Shown: positions 30,487-40,037, counted from the first letter of the stretch. The stretch is 64,000 nt of DNA from Rhizobiales bacterium 62-47 (GCA_001899255.1 MKVX01000018.1:497150-561149); one strand, 5' to 3'. Made by a program: numbers and translations. Notes: generated from the letters alone by a model not told the origin.

Positions 30487-32415
30487 ATGTCGATTGAAGT
30501 TGGTGCCCCTGCCGCGGCGGATTCGCCAGCGGTGGAGGAAGAACGCGACAGTCATTCAACCGCCGGTTTCAACACGCTGATGCTGGGGAGCATCGGTGTC
30601 GTCTACGGAGATATCGGCACCAGCCCGATCTATGCGCTGCGCGAGGCCATGACGGCGGCCGGCGGCACCGCCCATCAGATCGATCCGGTGGCTATCCTGG
30701 GTGTGCTGTCGTTGATCCTGTGGGCTTTGATCGTTGTCGTCACGCTCAAATATGTTCTCATCTTTCTGCGCGCGGACAACAGCGGAGAGGGCGGCACGCT
30801 GGCGTTGATGGCGCTGGCGCAACGCGCGGTGGGGTCGGGTACCGGTACGGTGGTTCTGCTGGGCATCATCGGCGGCGCGCTGTTTTACGGCGACGCGGTG
30901 ATCACGCCGGCGGTTTCGGTACTGTCCGCGATCGAAGGCATGACGATCGTGACCTCTGCCTTCGAGCCGTATGCCGTTCCTGTGACGGCGCTCATTCTGG
31001 TCTTGCTGTTCGCCGTGCAGTCGCGCGGCACCGCGAGCGTGGCCGCCTTCTTCGGGCCGACGATGTGCGTCTGGTTCGTCGCCATCGCAATTGCCGCTGT
31101 TCCACACATTGTCGACCATCCGCAGGTGCTGCTGGCGATCAATCCGCTCAACGCCGTGACGTTCATGCTGCATCATGGCGTCATCGGCTTCGTGACGCTG
31201 GGCGCGGTTTTCCTCGCCGTGACCGGCGCCGAGGCGCTTTACGCCGACCTCGGCCATTTCGGCAAACGCCCGATCCAGACCGCATGGCTGGCGCTGGTGT
31301 TGCCGGCATTGGCATTGAATTATTTCGGGCAGGGCGCGCTGTTGTTGGCCGACCCACGGGCGATCGAAAATCCGTTCTTCCTGATGTTTCCGGCATGGGC
31401 GCTGTTGCCGATGGTCATCCTGGCGACAATGGCCACCGTGATCGCCAGCCAGGCGGTGATCACGGGGGCGTATTCGTTGACGCGACAGGCGATCCAACTC
31501 GGCCTGTTGCCGCGATTTGAGATCCGCCACACCTCGGAGGCGCATTCCGGCCAGATCTACATTCCGCGCATCAATGTTCTGCTGCTGGTGTTCGTCGTGC
31601 TGCTGGTGCTGCTGTTCCGTTCGTCGAGCGCGCTGGCGTCGGCTTACGGAATTGCGGTGACCGGCACGATGGTGGTGACGGCGTTGATGGGCTTCGTCGT
31701 GATCTGGAAGGTCTGGCGCTGGTCGATGATTGCGGCCGCGGCGCTGATCGCGCCGTTCCTGTGCCTCGATCTGACGTTTCTTGCCGCCAATCTGCTCAAG
31801 GTGTTCGATGGCGGCTGGGTGCCGCTGGTGCTCGGCGGACTCGTGATGCTGCTGATGATGACGTGGCGACGGGGCAGCCGGCTGCTGTTCGAGAAATCGC
31901 GCAAGCTGGAGTTTCCGTTGCTCGATCTCGTCGCCATGCTGGAAAAGCGGCCGCCGCAGCGGGTGCCGGGCACGGCCGTATTCCTGACCAGCGATCCGAC
32001 CAGCGCGCCGACGGCGCTGATGCATAGTCTGAAGCACTACAAAGTGTTGCATGAGAAGAACGTTATTCTCACGATCCAGATCGCATCATCGCCACGCGTC
32101 GAACTGGCCGAGCGGGTGCGGCTGGAGGAGATCAGCGCGACATTCTCGAAGGTCACGCTGCGGTTCGGTTTCATGGAATCGCCCAATGTGCCGAAGGCGC
32201 TGGCCATCGCGCGCAAGCTCGGCTGGCAATTCGACATCATGTCGACGTCGTTTTTCCTGTCGCGGCGGGCGCTGAAACCGGCCGCCAATTCCGATATGCC
32301 ACGCTGGCAGGATCACCTGTTCATCGCCTTGAGCCGCACCGCCAACGACGCCACGGATTACTTCCAGATTCCGACTGGACGCGCGGTCGAGGTCGGCACC
32401 CAGGTTGCGATCTGA
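30487..32415 (+). CDS. kup: Kup-type potassium uptake protein (second of a tandem pair)
   Basis: 642-residue paralogue of the upstream kup, with the same landmarks ([48 protein letters not shown]) and the same end, [20 protein letters not shown]. The first 35 residues differ and are acidic. ATG 30487 is preferred because the upstream extension to 30400 has no transporter similarity. The 123-bp gap contains no visible terminator. Confidence 0.93.
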   Translation: MSIEVGAPAAADSPAVEEERDSHSTAGFNTLMLGSIGVVYGDIGTSPIYALREAMTAAGGTAHQIDPVAILGVLSLILWALIVVVTLKYVLIFLRADNSGEGGTLALMALAQRAVGSGTGTVVLLGIIGGALFYGDAVITPAVSVLSAIEGMTIVTSAFEPYAVPVTALILVLLFAVQSRGTASVAAFFGPTMCVWFVAIAIAAVPHIVDHPQVLLAINPLNAVTFMLHHGVIGFVTLGAVFLAVTGAEALYADLGHFGKRPIQTAWLALVLPALALNYFGQGALLLADPRAIENPFFLMFPAWALLPMVILATMATVIASQAVITGAYSLTRQAIQLGLLPRFEIRHTSEAHSGQIYIPRINVLLLVFVVLLVLLFRSSSALASAYGIAVTGTMVVTALMGFVVIWKVWRWSMIAAAALIAPFLCLDLTFLAANLLKVFDGGWVPLVLGGLVMLLMMTWRRGSRLLFEKSRKLEFPLLDLVAMLEKRPPQRVPGTAVFLTSDPTSAPTALMHSLKHYKVLHEKNVILTIQIASSPRVELAERVRLEEISATFSKVTLRFGFMESPNVPKALAIARKLGWQFDIMSTSFFLSRRALKPAANSDMPRWQDHLFIALSRTANDATDYFQIPTGRAVEVGTQVAI

Positions 32416-32519
32416 AACCCCGGTCAAATCGTGTCAGGCGCTTGATTTTCCTCGCGTAAGGGGCGAGTTTGGCGGCCGCGCGCGGCGCGTTGTCGGGACA
32501 TGCGTTGGGGAGATATTCG

Positions 32520-32855
32520 GTGGCCGAGCAGAATTTGAGAGTGCAGGATCTCGCGCCGGAAGATGTCGCGCGTGGCGTTCGCGAAGGACGATATCTTCTG
32601 GTGGACGTTCGCGAGCCGAACGAAGTGGCGGTGGAGGCCTATCCTGACGCCGTGGTGTTGCCGCTGTCGAGCTTCGATCCGGCGAATATTCCCGACCTGC
32701 ATGGCCGGGAACTGGTGTTTGCCTGCCGCTCCGGCAATCGCTCGGCCAAGATATCGTTTGCCGTGCAGGCCGCCGGGTTTCCGTACGACAAGCATCTGGC
32801 AGGCGGCATGATCGCCTGGAAGGCTGCTGGGCTGCCGATCCGGACAGGCGGCTGA
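32520..32855 (+). CDS. Rhodanese-like domain protein
   Basis: 111-residue single-domain sulfurtransferase. The catalytic loop is ACRSGNRS, with Cys69 as the persulfide-forming residue, and the N-terminal DVREPNE motif is typical. GTG 32520 was chosen because gggga lies at the right distance; an upstream in-frame ATG lacks an SD. It is 7 bp before the aminotransferase gene, so an operon is likely. Confidence 0.88.
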   Translation: MAEQNLRVQDLAPEDVARGVREGRYLLVDVREPNEVAVEAYPDAVVLPLSSFDPANIPDLHGRELVFACRSGNRSAKISFAVQAAGFPYDKHLAGGMIAWKAAGLPIRTGG

Positions 32856-32862
32856 CAGCATC

Positions 32863-34014
32863 ATGAACGACGTTTTTGCGAACCTGCCCGTCACCGTGTT
32901 CGAAGCGATGTCGCAACTCGCGCGGGACAACAATGCCATCAATCTCGGACAGGGTTTTCCCGATGCGCCGGGGCCGGAAGATATCCGCCGCGCGGCGGCC
33001 GACGCCGTGATGAATGGCTACAATCAATATCCGTCGATGATGGGCATTCCGGAATTGCGTCAGGCCATCGCGACGCATTATGCGCATTGGCATCATCTTG
33101 CGCTCGATCCGATGACCGAAGTGATGGTCACGTCCGGCGGCACCGAAGCGCTCACCAGTTCGATCCTCGCGGTGGTCGAACCGGGCGACGAAGTCGTGGT
33201 GTTCCAGCCGGTGTACGATTCCTATCTGCCGATCATCCGGCAGGCTGGCGGCATTCCGCGGCTGGTGCGGCTCGAGCCGCCGCATTGGCGGCTGACCGAA
33301 GAGGCGCTGCGCAAGGTCTTCAATCGCAAGACCAGGGCGGTGCTGTTCAACAATCCGCTGAATCCGGCGGCGGTGGTATATCCGCGCGAAGATCTCGAAT
33401 TGCTGGCGCGCTTCTGTCAGGAGTTCGACACCATCGCGATCTGCGATGAGGTGTGGGAGCACGTCATCTACGACGGCCGCGAGCACATTCCGCTGCTGAC
33501 GATACCCGGCATGCGCGACCGCACCATCAAGGTCGGCTCGGCAGGCAAGATCTTTGGCCTGACCGGCTGGAAGATCGGCTTCGTCTGCGCGGCGCCGCCG
33601 CTGTTGCGCGTGGCCGCCAAGGTGCATCAGTTTCTCACCTTCACAACGGCGCCGAACCTTCAGGTTGCGGTCGCTTACGGTCTCGGCAAATCCGATGATT
33701 ACTTCCTCGACATGCGCAAGGAATTGGCGCGCAGCCGCGACCGGTTGACCAAAGGGCTTACCAGTCTCGGCTTCCCGGTGCTGCCGTCGCAGGGCACGTA
33801 TTTCCTCACCGTCGATCTGTCGCCGCTCGGCCTGAACGAGACGGACGAGGCGTTCTGCCGGCGCATCGTCACCGAGCACAAGGTCGCGGCGATTCCGGTC
33901 TCGGCGTTCTATGAAGAAGACCCGGTAACGACGGTGGTGCGGTTCTGCTTTTCCAAGAACGACGCGACGATCGATGCTGCGCTGGAGCGGCTGGCGCACG
34001 CGATCCATCGATAA
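32863..34014 (+). CDS. Pyridoxal phosphate-dependent aminotransferase class I/II (methionine/kynurenine aminotransferase-like)
   Basis: 383-residue fold-type I aminotransferase. It starts with NLGQGFPDAPGPEDIR, has YDSYLPIIRQAGG, NNPLNPAAV and DEVWEHVIYDG, and the PLP lysine lies in GSAGKIFGLTGWKIGF. This pattern is closest to YbdL/kynurenine-oxoglutarate aminotransferase-like enzymes. The linked rhodanese could point to a sulfur amino-acid context, but this is inference. Confidence 0.85.
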   Translation: MNDVFANLPVTVFEAMSQLARDNNAINLGQGFPDAPGPEDIRRAAADAVMNGYNQYPSMMGIPELRQAIATHYAHWHHLALDPMTEVMVTSGGTEALTSSILAVVEPGDEVVVFQPVYDSYLPIIRQAGGIPRLVRLEPPHWRLTEEALRKVFNRKTRAVLFNNPLNPAAVVYPREDLELLARFCQEFDTIAICDEVWEHVIYDGREHIPLLTIPGMRDRTIKVGSAGKIFGLTGWKIGFVCAAPPLLRVAAKVHQFLTFTTAPNLQVAVAYGLGKSDDYFLDMRKELARSRDRLTKGLTSLGFPVLPSQGTYFLTVDLSPLGLNETDEAFCRRIVTEHKVAAIPVSAFYEEDPVTTVVRFCFSKNDATIDAALERLAHAIHR

Positions 34015-34036
34015 GGCTTAACAGAAGGAGGTGTAA

Positions 34037-35140
34037 TTGGCGGCACGTCACGTGGTGCGATGGTTTGCAGGATTGGCTCTGGCGATAGCGGGCGCAACGT
34101 CCGCCCACGCGCAACAGCGAACGGTCAATTTCTACAACTGGTCGAATTATGTTGCGCCCGGGGTGCTCGACGATTTCACCAAGGAAACCGGCATCAAGGT
34201 GGTCTACGACACCTTCGATGCCAACGAGACGCTCGAAACGCGGTTGCTGGCCGGCAAGTCCGGTTACGATGTCGTCGTGCCGAGCGCCTATTTTCTGCAG
34301 CGGCAGATCGGCGCCGGCATTTTCCAGAAGCTCGACAAGACGAAGCTGTCCAATCTCGTCAACGCGTGGCCGGAGGTGACGGCAAAACTCGCGATCTACG
34401 ATCCGGGCAACGTCTACGCCGTCAATTACATGTGGGGCACCACCGGCATCGGCTACAACGTCAAGGCGATGCAGAAGGTGCTGGGCGCCGACGCGCAGAT
34501 CACCTCATGGGCGACGGTGTTCGATCCGGCGAACCTTGCCAAGTTCAAGGATTGCGGCGTGCAGATGCTGGATTCCGCCGATGACATTTTGCCCGCGGCC
34601 CTGAACTATCTCGGCCTCGATCCCAATTCGACCAAGCAGGCCGATCTCGACAAGGCGGCCGAGGTCATCGGCAAGATCCGGCCGTTCGTCCGCAAGTTTC
34701 ATTCGTCGGAGTATCTCAACGGTCTGGCGACCGGCGAGATTTGTCTGGTGGTGGGCTGGTCCGGCGATATCAAGCAGGCACAGAAGCGCGCGATGGAAGC
34801 CAACAACGGTGTCGAGATTGGCTATGCGATCCCGAAAGAGGGCGCGCAGATGTTCTTCGACAACCTGTCGATCCCGACCGATGCGAAGAACGTCGCGGAA
34901 GCCTACGCGTTGATCGACTATTTGCTGCGCCCGGAAGTGGCGGCGAAGAATTCCAGTTTCCTGTCCTATGCCAACGGCAATCTCGCCAGCCAGAAGCTGA
35001 TCGATCCGAAAGTGCTGAACGACAAGACGGTCTATCCCGATCAGGATACGATGAGCCGATTGTTCGTCATCACCGCGCGCGATCAGGCGACGCAACGTAT
35101 CATCAACCGCTTGTGGACGCGGGTTAAGACGGGACGGTAG
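34037..35140 (+). CDS. potF: Polyamine ABC transporter substrate-binding protein (PotF-like)
   Basis: 367-residue periplasmic binding protein with a signal peptide ending TSAHAQ. NFYNWSNYVAPGVLDDFTKETG and YDVVVPSAYFLQRQI match PotF/SpuD-type spermidine/putrescine receptors, including the Asp/Trp-type polyamine contacts WSNY and MWGTTGIGYN. TTG 34037 is the start, set by a near-perfect SD (aaggaggt) 5 nt upstream. No potGHI membrane genes are adjacent, so it must use a system elsewhere. Confidence 0.9.
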   Translation: MAARHVVRWFAGLALAIAGATSAHAQQRTVNFYNWSNYVAPGVLDDFTKETGIKVVYDTFDANETLETRLLAGKSGYDVVVPSAYFLQRQIGAGIFQKLDKTKLSNLVNAWPEVTAKLAIYDPGNVYAVNYMWGTTGIGYNVKAMQKVLGADAQITSWATVFDPANLAKFKDCGVQMLDSADDILPAALNYLGLDPNSTKQADLDKAAEVIGKIRPFVRKFHSSEYLNGLATGEICLVVGWSGDIKQAQKRAMEANNGVEIGYAIPKEGAQMFFDNLSIPTDAKNVAEAYALIDYLLRPEVAAKNSSFLSYANGNLASQKLIDPKVLNDKTVYPDQDTMSRLFVITARDQATQRIINRLWTRVKTGR

Positions 35141-35157
35141 TCTTCGTCATTGCGCGT

Positions 35158-35198
35158 GTCATTCCGGGATGCGCCACTTGGCGCAGGCCCGGAATGAC
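35158..35198. repeat. Palindromic element between potF-like and lpxXL genes
   Basis: Perfect 10-bp arms gtcattccgg/ccggaatgac with an internal gcgcca/tggcgc pair. It sits in the gap between two convergent genes and resembles the left half of the element at 14945. Confidence 0.75.
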
Positions 35199-35215
35199 GT
35201 TGCAACACCACAGAC

Positions 35216-36148
35216 CTACCGCCAGCGGCGGTGCAGCCACAGCCATTGATCGGGGTATTCGCGAATCCAGCCCTCGATCACCGAGGTGATCGCCTGCATC
35301 GTGCCCTGCACGTCGATCTCGCCGCTGGCGTTGCGCACCGGCGGGATTTCTTCCGACAGTTCGGCGCGGAAGCGATGGTTGGGCAGGCGAATGATGCGCA
35401 CGCCATGGATCGGGCATTCGATCTGTCGCAGCAGGCGCGCCAGCGTCGGATTGGCCTTGGTATTGCGGCCGAAGAACGTCACCTCGACGCCGTTGCCGAG
35501 ATACTGATCGACCAGCATGGCGGCGTGCTGGCCGTTCTGCAGCGCCTGCGCCAGCTTGATTGGCGCATCGCGACCGGACGGGATCAAGGTGCCCATATTG
35601 ACCGAGCGCAGTTCTTCGATGGCGCGATCGGCGGAGGCGATGTTCGGTCGCCGGAACAGTACGGCGGTGTCGAGACCATGCGCGACGGCGGCGAGGGCGG
35701 GTAGCTCCCAGTTGCCGAGATGGCTGGCGAAGATCAACGCGGGTTTGCCATCGAGCCGCAACTGGTGAAACAGCTCGTGCGTTCGCTTTGGAATTTCGAT
35801 GCGGCCGCGCTCGGGATGCGCCTCGTCATGGTCCCAGACTTGATCGATGTGGGCGAACTCCGCGGCGAGGCGGCCGAGATTGTCCCACACGCCGGCGAGG
35901 ATTTTTTCGATTTCTTCCGGTGACTTTTCCGGAAACGCCGCCGTAAGGTTGGCGCGGCCGATGCGCTGCTCGCGAAACAGCGGCCCGATGAGCTGCGCGA
36001 TGCGGCCGAACAGATTGGCGGTCTTGATCGGATCGAAATAGCGCGTGGTGCGCAACAGGCCAACGGTCAGCGCGCCGACGGCAGCCGAAGCCAGCGGCTT
36101 GGTCGCATCGCGAAGACTGGCTTTGGCGCGTAGCAGGAAGCGGCGCAT
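35216..36148 (-). CDS. lpxXL: Lipid A acyltransferase, LpxXL-type (LpxL/HtrB family)
   Basis: 310-residue inner-membrane acyltransferase. An N-terminal hydrophobic helix is followed by the HtrB active-site HLGNWE (H-x4-E, about residue 143) and LVDQYLGNGVEVTFFG. Position at the end of the acpXL cluster indicates transfer of the very-long-chain acyl group from AcpXL to lipid A, as shown in Rhizobium. It lies 35 bp downstream of fabF1XL with no adh2XL between them. Confidence 0.88.
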   Translation of the reverse strand: MRRFLLRAKASLRDATKPLASAAVGALTVGLLRTTRYFDPIKTANLFGRIAQLIGPLFREQRIGRANLTAAFPEKSPEEIEKILAGVWDNLGRLAAEFAHIDQVWDHDEAHPERGRIEIPKRTHELFHQLRLDGKPALIFASHLGNWELPALAAVAHGLDTAVLFRRPNIASADRAIEELRSVNMGTLIPSGRDAPIKLAQALQNGQHAAMLVDQYLGNGVEVTFFGRNTKANPTLARLLRQIECPIHGVRIIRLPNHRFRAELSEEIPPVRNASGEIDVQGTMQAITSVIEGWIREYPDQWLWLHRRWR

Positions 36149-36183
36149 CAGGACGTCATGACAATTGGGCCAATGCCTGCCGT

Positions 36184-37464
36184 CTAGATCGGTTCGCCGG
36201 TCAGGATCAGCGAAGCATTCTGGCCGCCGAAGCCGAACGAATTCGACATCACCGTGGTAACGCGCGCGTCGCGGGCGGTGTTCGGCACCACGTCGAACGG
36301 AATGGCCGGATCGGGCACATCATAGTTGATGGTGGGCGGAATGCGCTGATGTTCGAGCGTCAGCAGCGAAAACACCGCTTCGACCGCACCGGCGGCGGAC
36401 AGTGTGTGACCGACCATCGACTTGTTCGACGACACCGGAACCTCGCGCGCACGCTCGCCGAATACAGTCGAGATACCGAGATATTCCATCTTGTCGTTTT
36501 CCGGCGTGCCGGTGCCGTGCGCGTTGATGTAGTCGATCTGGTCGGCGACGATGCCGGCATCGGACAGCGCGTTACGGACGCAGCCGATGATCGGCTTGCC
36601 GTCCGGGCTCGAGCGCGTGCGGTGGAAGGAGTCCGCCAGTTCGCCACAACCGGCCAGCACGCCGAGAATGCGTGCGCCGCGTGCGGTGGCGGATTCGAGG
36701 CTCTCCAGCACCAAGGCGCCGGCGCCTTCCGCCATCACGAAGCCATCGCGGTTCTTGGCGAACGGCTTGACGGCGGAGTGCGGCGGATCGTTCTGCGTCG
36801 ACAGCGCCGATAGCAGCGAGAAACGGATCAGGGCTTCCGGATTGACCGAGCCGTCGGTCGCGACGCACAGCGCGGCATCGGCCTCGCCACGGCGGATCGC
36901 TTCGACGCCAAGCTGAATCGCGGTTGCGCCCGAAGCGCACGCAGTCGAGAGCGAAATCGGCGAGCCCTTGGTCCCGAAGGTTTCGGCGAGATGATCCGCC
37001 ACTGACCCGAACAGGAAGCGCCGATGATAGGGCGCGAACTTGCCGCCGCCGGAGACGCGCAGCATCTCGTCGTAGTTGATCTCGGTCTGGTTGCCGATGG
37101 CGCGGCCGAGTTCCTGACGCTGCGGCCATTCGACTTCGACCGGCGCGACGGCAAGAAACAGCGGGCCCGGAAAATCGCCTTTGCTGCCGATCGCGGACTG
37201 CGCGATGGCTTCTTCGGTCGCCAAGTCGGCCAGCCGCTCGGAAAGATCGGTCGAGGAGAATGGCTCAACCGGCACGAAGTCGATGGCGCCGGCCATCGTC
37301 GTTTTCAGGCCATCGGTGGGAAAGCGCTTGATGGTGCGGATGCCGGATTCTCCGGCGCAGAGTTTCGCCCAGTTGTCGGCTTTGCCTGCGCCCAGCGACG
37401 TCACCACACCCATGCCGGTGACGACGACGATCGGCCTGCCGAATTTATCGCGGGTTGCTGACAT
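36184..37464 (-). CDS. fabF1XL: Beta-ketoacyl-ACP synthase II type, FabF1XL
   Basis: 426-residue condensing enzyme. The catalytic triad is complete: Cys176 in STACASGATAI, His in INAHGTGTPEND and His in SMVGHTLSAAGA. In Rhizobium the corresponding gene is needed to extend acyl chains on AcpXL towards C28. It lies in a one-direction cluster with acpXL, fabZ-like, the paralogue FabF2XL, and lpxXL; spacing to FabF2XL is 111 bp. Confidence 0.92.
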   Translation of the reverse strand: MSATRDKFGRPIVVVTGMGVVTSLGAGKADNWAKLCAGESGIRTIKRFPTDGLKTTMAGAIDFVPVEPFSSTDLSERLADLATEEAIAQSAIGSKGDFPGPLFLAVAPVEVEWPQRQELGRAIGNQTEINYDEMLRVSGGGKFAPYHRRFLFGSVADHLAETFGTKGSPISLSTACASGATAIQLGVEAIRRGEADAALCVATDGSVNPEALIRFSLLSALSTQNDPPHSAVKPFAKNRDGFVMAEGAGALVLESLESATARGARILGVLAGCGELADSFHRTRSSPDGKPIIGCVRNALSDAGIVADQIDYINAHGTGTPENDKMEYLGISTVFGERAREVPVSSNKSMVGHTLSAAGAVEAVFSLLTLEHQRIPPTINYDVPDPAIPFDVVPNTARDARVTTVMSNSFGFGGQNASLILTGEPI

Positions 37465-37575
37465 GTGTGCTCCGTCGGTCGCTCCGCGACATCACGCGGA
37501 TGCCGCCCAATATATTTATCAGCGCGTTTCGTAGATGCGAACCGATATCCTGTCCGCTGCAACCGCGCCCGCCGC

Positions 37576-38781
37576 TCAGCGGATAGCTTCGACCAGCGCC
37601 ATGCCTTCGCCGCGCCAGTGTCCGGCCCCGATCACCACTATCTGGGACGGCGGCTTGGCCATTTCAATCTCTACGCCGCTGGAATCGTTCGGTGCGAACA
37701 GCTTGCCGCGCGAGATCGACAGCGCTGCGAGCGCCAGCCCCAGCGGGAATTGCGTTTCCATGGTGTGACCGAACGTCGTGCCGGTTGCACGCACGGCAAA
37801 ATCGGGATGCTTCGCGAGGAAGGCGCGTTCCTCCGAGGTGGCGGGTTCGGCACCGGTCGCGCCGGTGATGATCGCGCCGTTGGCATCGAGCTTGCCGAGT
37901 TTCGACCACAGTGTTTCCAGCGATGCGGTGACGTCGCCAGCCTGTTTGCGGCGCGCCTGGTCGGCAACGACGTTGGTCAGCCGCGCATAAGGCTTCGCGC
38001 CGCGCGCTTCGGCGTGCTTGCGCGATTCGATGACGAGGAATGCGCCGCCGGAGCCGAGCGCAAAGCCGCCGTGTTCGCCGCGCGCCCACACCGGAGCAAA
38101 CTTGCCCTTGAGGTTGAAGTCGCCGAATTCGTAAAGCACCAGCAGATCCTTGCGCTCGCCGTTGTGCGCGGCGCCGATCAAGGCAATGTCGCTTTGACCG
38201 GCGGCGATGCGCGCCAGCGCGATGCGCGCGGCATCGACGCCCGCGGCTTCCTCGCCCATGAAGGTGCGCGACGATCCAGTGACGCCATGGACGATGGCAA
38301 TATTGCCGGCGAGCAGGTTGGAGAGTTGGGCAAGGAACAACGTCGGCCGCAGGTCGCTCATCAGCCGTTCGTTGAGGAAGCCAGGCGCCGAGTTGCCCTG
38401 CGCTTCGGCATTCAGGATGGCCGAATCGACCGCCAGGTCGCGCTCGCCGCCGCCCGCGGCGACGATCATGTCCATCCGGGCGAGAATGTCCTTGTTGCCC
38501 TTGATGCCGGCGGAATCCAGCGCCAACCCGGCAGCATAGGTGCCGATGCGCTGCCACGCTTCCATCTGCCGTTGGTCGCCCTTTTTGGGAATCTGGGCAT
38601 CGAAGCTGACCGGCGCCAACGGATGCACGATGTAGGGAGCAAAGCTCTTTTCATCGACGTTGATGCGGCGCTGCTCCAGCCCCTCCCAGTTGGCGTCGAG
38701 GTTGTCGCTGAGCGATGTCGCGAGACCGATGCCGGTGATCCAGGCTTCTGCGGCGTCGTTCGATGTCTTGGACTCGCTCAT
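37576..38781 (-). CDS. fabF2XL: FabF2XL-type beta-ketoacyl-ACP synthase paralogue lacking the catalytic Cys
   Basis: 401-residue thiolase-fold protein, second ketosynthase of the acpXL cluster. Where the active Cys is expected, the sequence reads HGVTGSSRTFMGEE (about 166-179), with Ser in place of Cys, and the first active-site His region reads ITGATGAEPA rather than NAHGTGT. A second His (FGHTMETQF) remains. The family is known from Rhizobium; the missing residues suggest a non-condensing partner, comparable to a chain-length factor, which is inference. The stop overlaps no gene; the start overlaps the fabZ-like gene by 4 bp. Confidence 0.88.
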   Translation of the reverse strand: MSESKTSNDAAEAWITGIGLATSLSDNLDANWEGLEQRRINVDEKSFAPYIVHPLAPVSFDAQIPKKGDQRQMEAWQRIGTYAAGLALDSAGIKGNKDILARMDMIVAAGGGERDLAVDSAILNAEAQGNSAPGFLNERLMSDLRPTLFLAQLSNLLAGNIAIVHGVTGSSRTFMGEEAAGVDAARIALARIAAGQSDIALIGAAHNGERKDLLVLYEFGDFNLKGKFAPVWARGEHGGFALGSGGAFLVIESRKHAEARGAKPYARLTNVVADQARRKQAGDVTASLETLWSKLGKLDANGAIITGATGAEPATSEERAFLAKHPDFAVRATGTTFGHTMETQFPLGLALAALSISRGKLFAPNDSSGVEIEMAKPPSQIVVIGAGHWRGEGMALVEAIR

Positions 38782-39245
38782 GAGGACGCCTGCTGTGGAT
38801 AGCCGATGCGCTTGGCCATGGCTTCCATGTGCCCGCGCAGGTCAGGATTGGGAAAGGGGACGTGACGGAAGGTCAGCGTCGCATTGCAGGTCAATTTGCC
38901 GCCGACGCTGATTTTCGCGTCGGTCATGGCAAAGCCCGAACCCTCGTGGGCGATGGCAGCTTCGATGGTCAGCGTTTCGCCGGGCGTCACGAAGGTGCGC
39001 ATCTTGGCTTCCTTGACGGCGGCCAGGAACGGCATGCGCTCGAAGTTCAACAGCGAGATCAGCAGCCAGCCCGAGGTCTGTGCCATCGCCTCGATCAGCA
39101 GCACTCCCGGCATCAGGGGATAACCCGGGAAATGCCCCTCGAAGATCGTGCTCTGCTGCGGAACACGCGCTTCGACCGTGATGCTACGGGAGCCGGGATC
39201 GAGAGCGATGATGCGGTCGATGAGTTGAAAATATTCGAGCTGCAT
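38778..39245 (-). CDS. fabZXL: 3-hydroxyacyl-ACP dehydratase (FabZ-like), fabZXL
   Basis: 155-residue hot-dog fold protein. The FabZ motif FEGHFPGYPLMPGVLLIEAMAQTSGW contains the catalytic His and Glu. It dehydrates the 3-hydroxyacyl-AcpXL intermediates in each elongation round. It starts 9 bp after the acpXL stop and overlaps the fabF2XL start by 4 bp, so translation is probably coupled. Confidence 0.93.
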   Translation of the reverse strand: MQLEYFQLIDRIIALDPGSRSITVEARVPQQSTIFEGHFPGYPLMPGVLLIEAMAQTSGWLLISLLNFERMPFLAAVKEAKMRTFVTPGETLTIEAAIAHEGSGFAMTDAKISVGGKLTCNATLTFRHVPFPNPDLRGHMEAMAKRIGYPQQASS

Positions 39246-39254
39246 CGGCGGCGA

Positions 39255-39536
39255 TTACTCGCCCTTGGCGGCGACCAACTCGTCGATTCGCGCGCTCAGG
39301 TTCTTCAGCACGAAGTACTGTTCGGTGGTGGCCTTGCCGTCGTTGACTTCCTGCGTCCATTTTTCGAGCGGCAGCTTGATGCCAAAGGCTTTATCGATCG
39401 CGAAGGCAATATCCAGGAAGTCCAGGCTGTCGATGCCCAGATCGTCGATGGCATGGCTTTCGGGCGTGATCGTATCCCGCGGGATGTCGCAGGTTTCCGC
39501 AATGATGGTGGCAACCTGATCGAATGTGGATGACAT
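39255..39536 (-). CDS. acpXL: Acyl carrier protein AcpXL for very-long-chain fatty acids
   Basis: 93-residue specialised acyl carrier protein. The phosphopantetheine attachment site is [10 protein letters not shown] (Ser37). [24 protein letters not shown] and [20 protein letters not shown] follow the AcpXL sequence of Rhizobium closely. The chain is longer than standard ACP (about 78). Start at 39536 (MSSTFDQ) rather than the adjacent ATG 39539, giving a better distance to the aaggg SD. First gene of the cluster. Confidence 0.94.
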   Translation of the reverse strand: MSSTFDQVATIIAETCDIPRDTITPESHAIDDLGIDSLDFLDIAFAIDKAFGIKLPLEKWTQEVNDGKATTEQYFVLKNLSARIDELVAAKGE

Positions 39537-39722
39537 CATTAAGCCCTTGATATATTGAAGATAAATGCGGAAACGGGACGAGAGGAGGAGGCCCGACTCC
39601 GGGATGCCCCGCCGCCTTGCAGAGTTGTTTGCCCGTATATCGGAGCGCCGCCCGGAGTTCAATGGTTGCGGACGACCGGTCAACGCCCGTTTTTTGCCCT
39701 GTGGTGGGCCCCTGCGGCGCGA

Positions 39723-40037
39723 TCAGGAGTGCGGCGCGGCAATGGGCGCGCAATTGCTCCGCCCCATCAGCGCACAATCCTGTGATTTCTGAAGATCGGC
39801 AATGCTTGTCGCCAGCCATATGCCGATGGCCGTGAGCGCGACTGTAAAGGCAAATGCAGCGGCGTTGGCCAACATCCGATGCCGGAAATCGTCGGGTTCC
39901 CCCATGCCCGGTTCGTCGTGGAGATCAAATCCGGGAGGCCCGAACGATGCGTGTCCGGGGCGCGTGCTCGAAGTGCGTGGTGAAAACTTCACGACTTGCG
40001 CCGTGCCACTGGCTTGGGCTGGCAACCGGGCTTTCAT
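39723..40037 (-). CDS. Small single-pass membrane protein, unknown function
   Basis: About 104 residues. An N-terminal basic, Pro-rich part leads to one hydrophobic helix (about 58-78, LANAAAFAFTVALTAIGIWLA), then SIADLQKSQDCALMGRSNCAPI with two Cys. I recall similar short proteins in Bradyrhizobium relatives but no function. ATG at 40037 (MKARLPAQ) is preferred; an upstream start at 40079 is possible. Confidence 0.6.
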   Translation of the reverse strand: MKARLPAQASGTAQVVKFSPRTSSTRPGHASFGPPGFDLHDEPGMGEPDDFRHRMLANAAAFAFTVALTAIGIWLATSIADLQKSQDCALMGRSNCAPIAAPHS

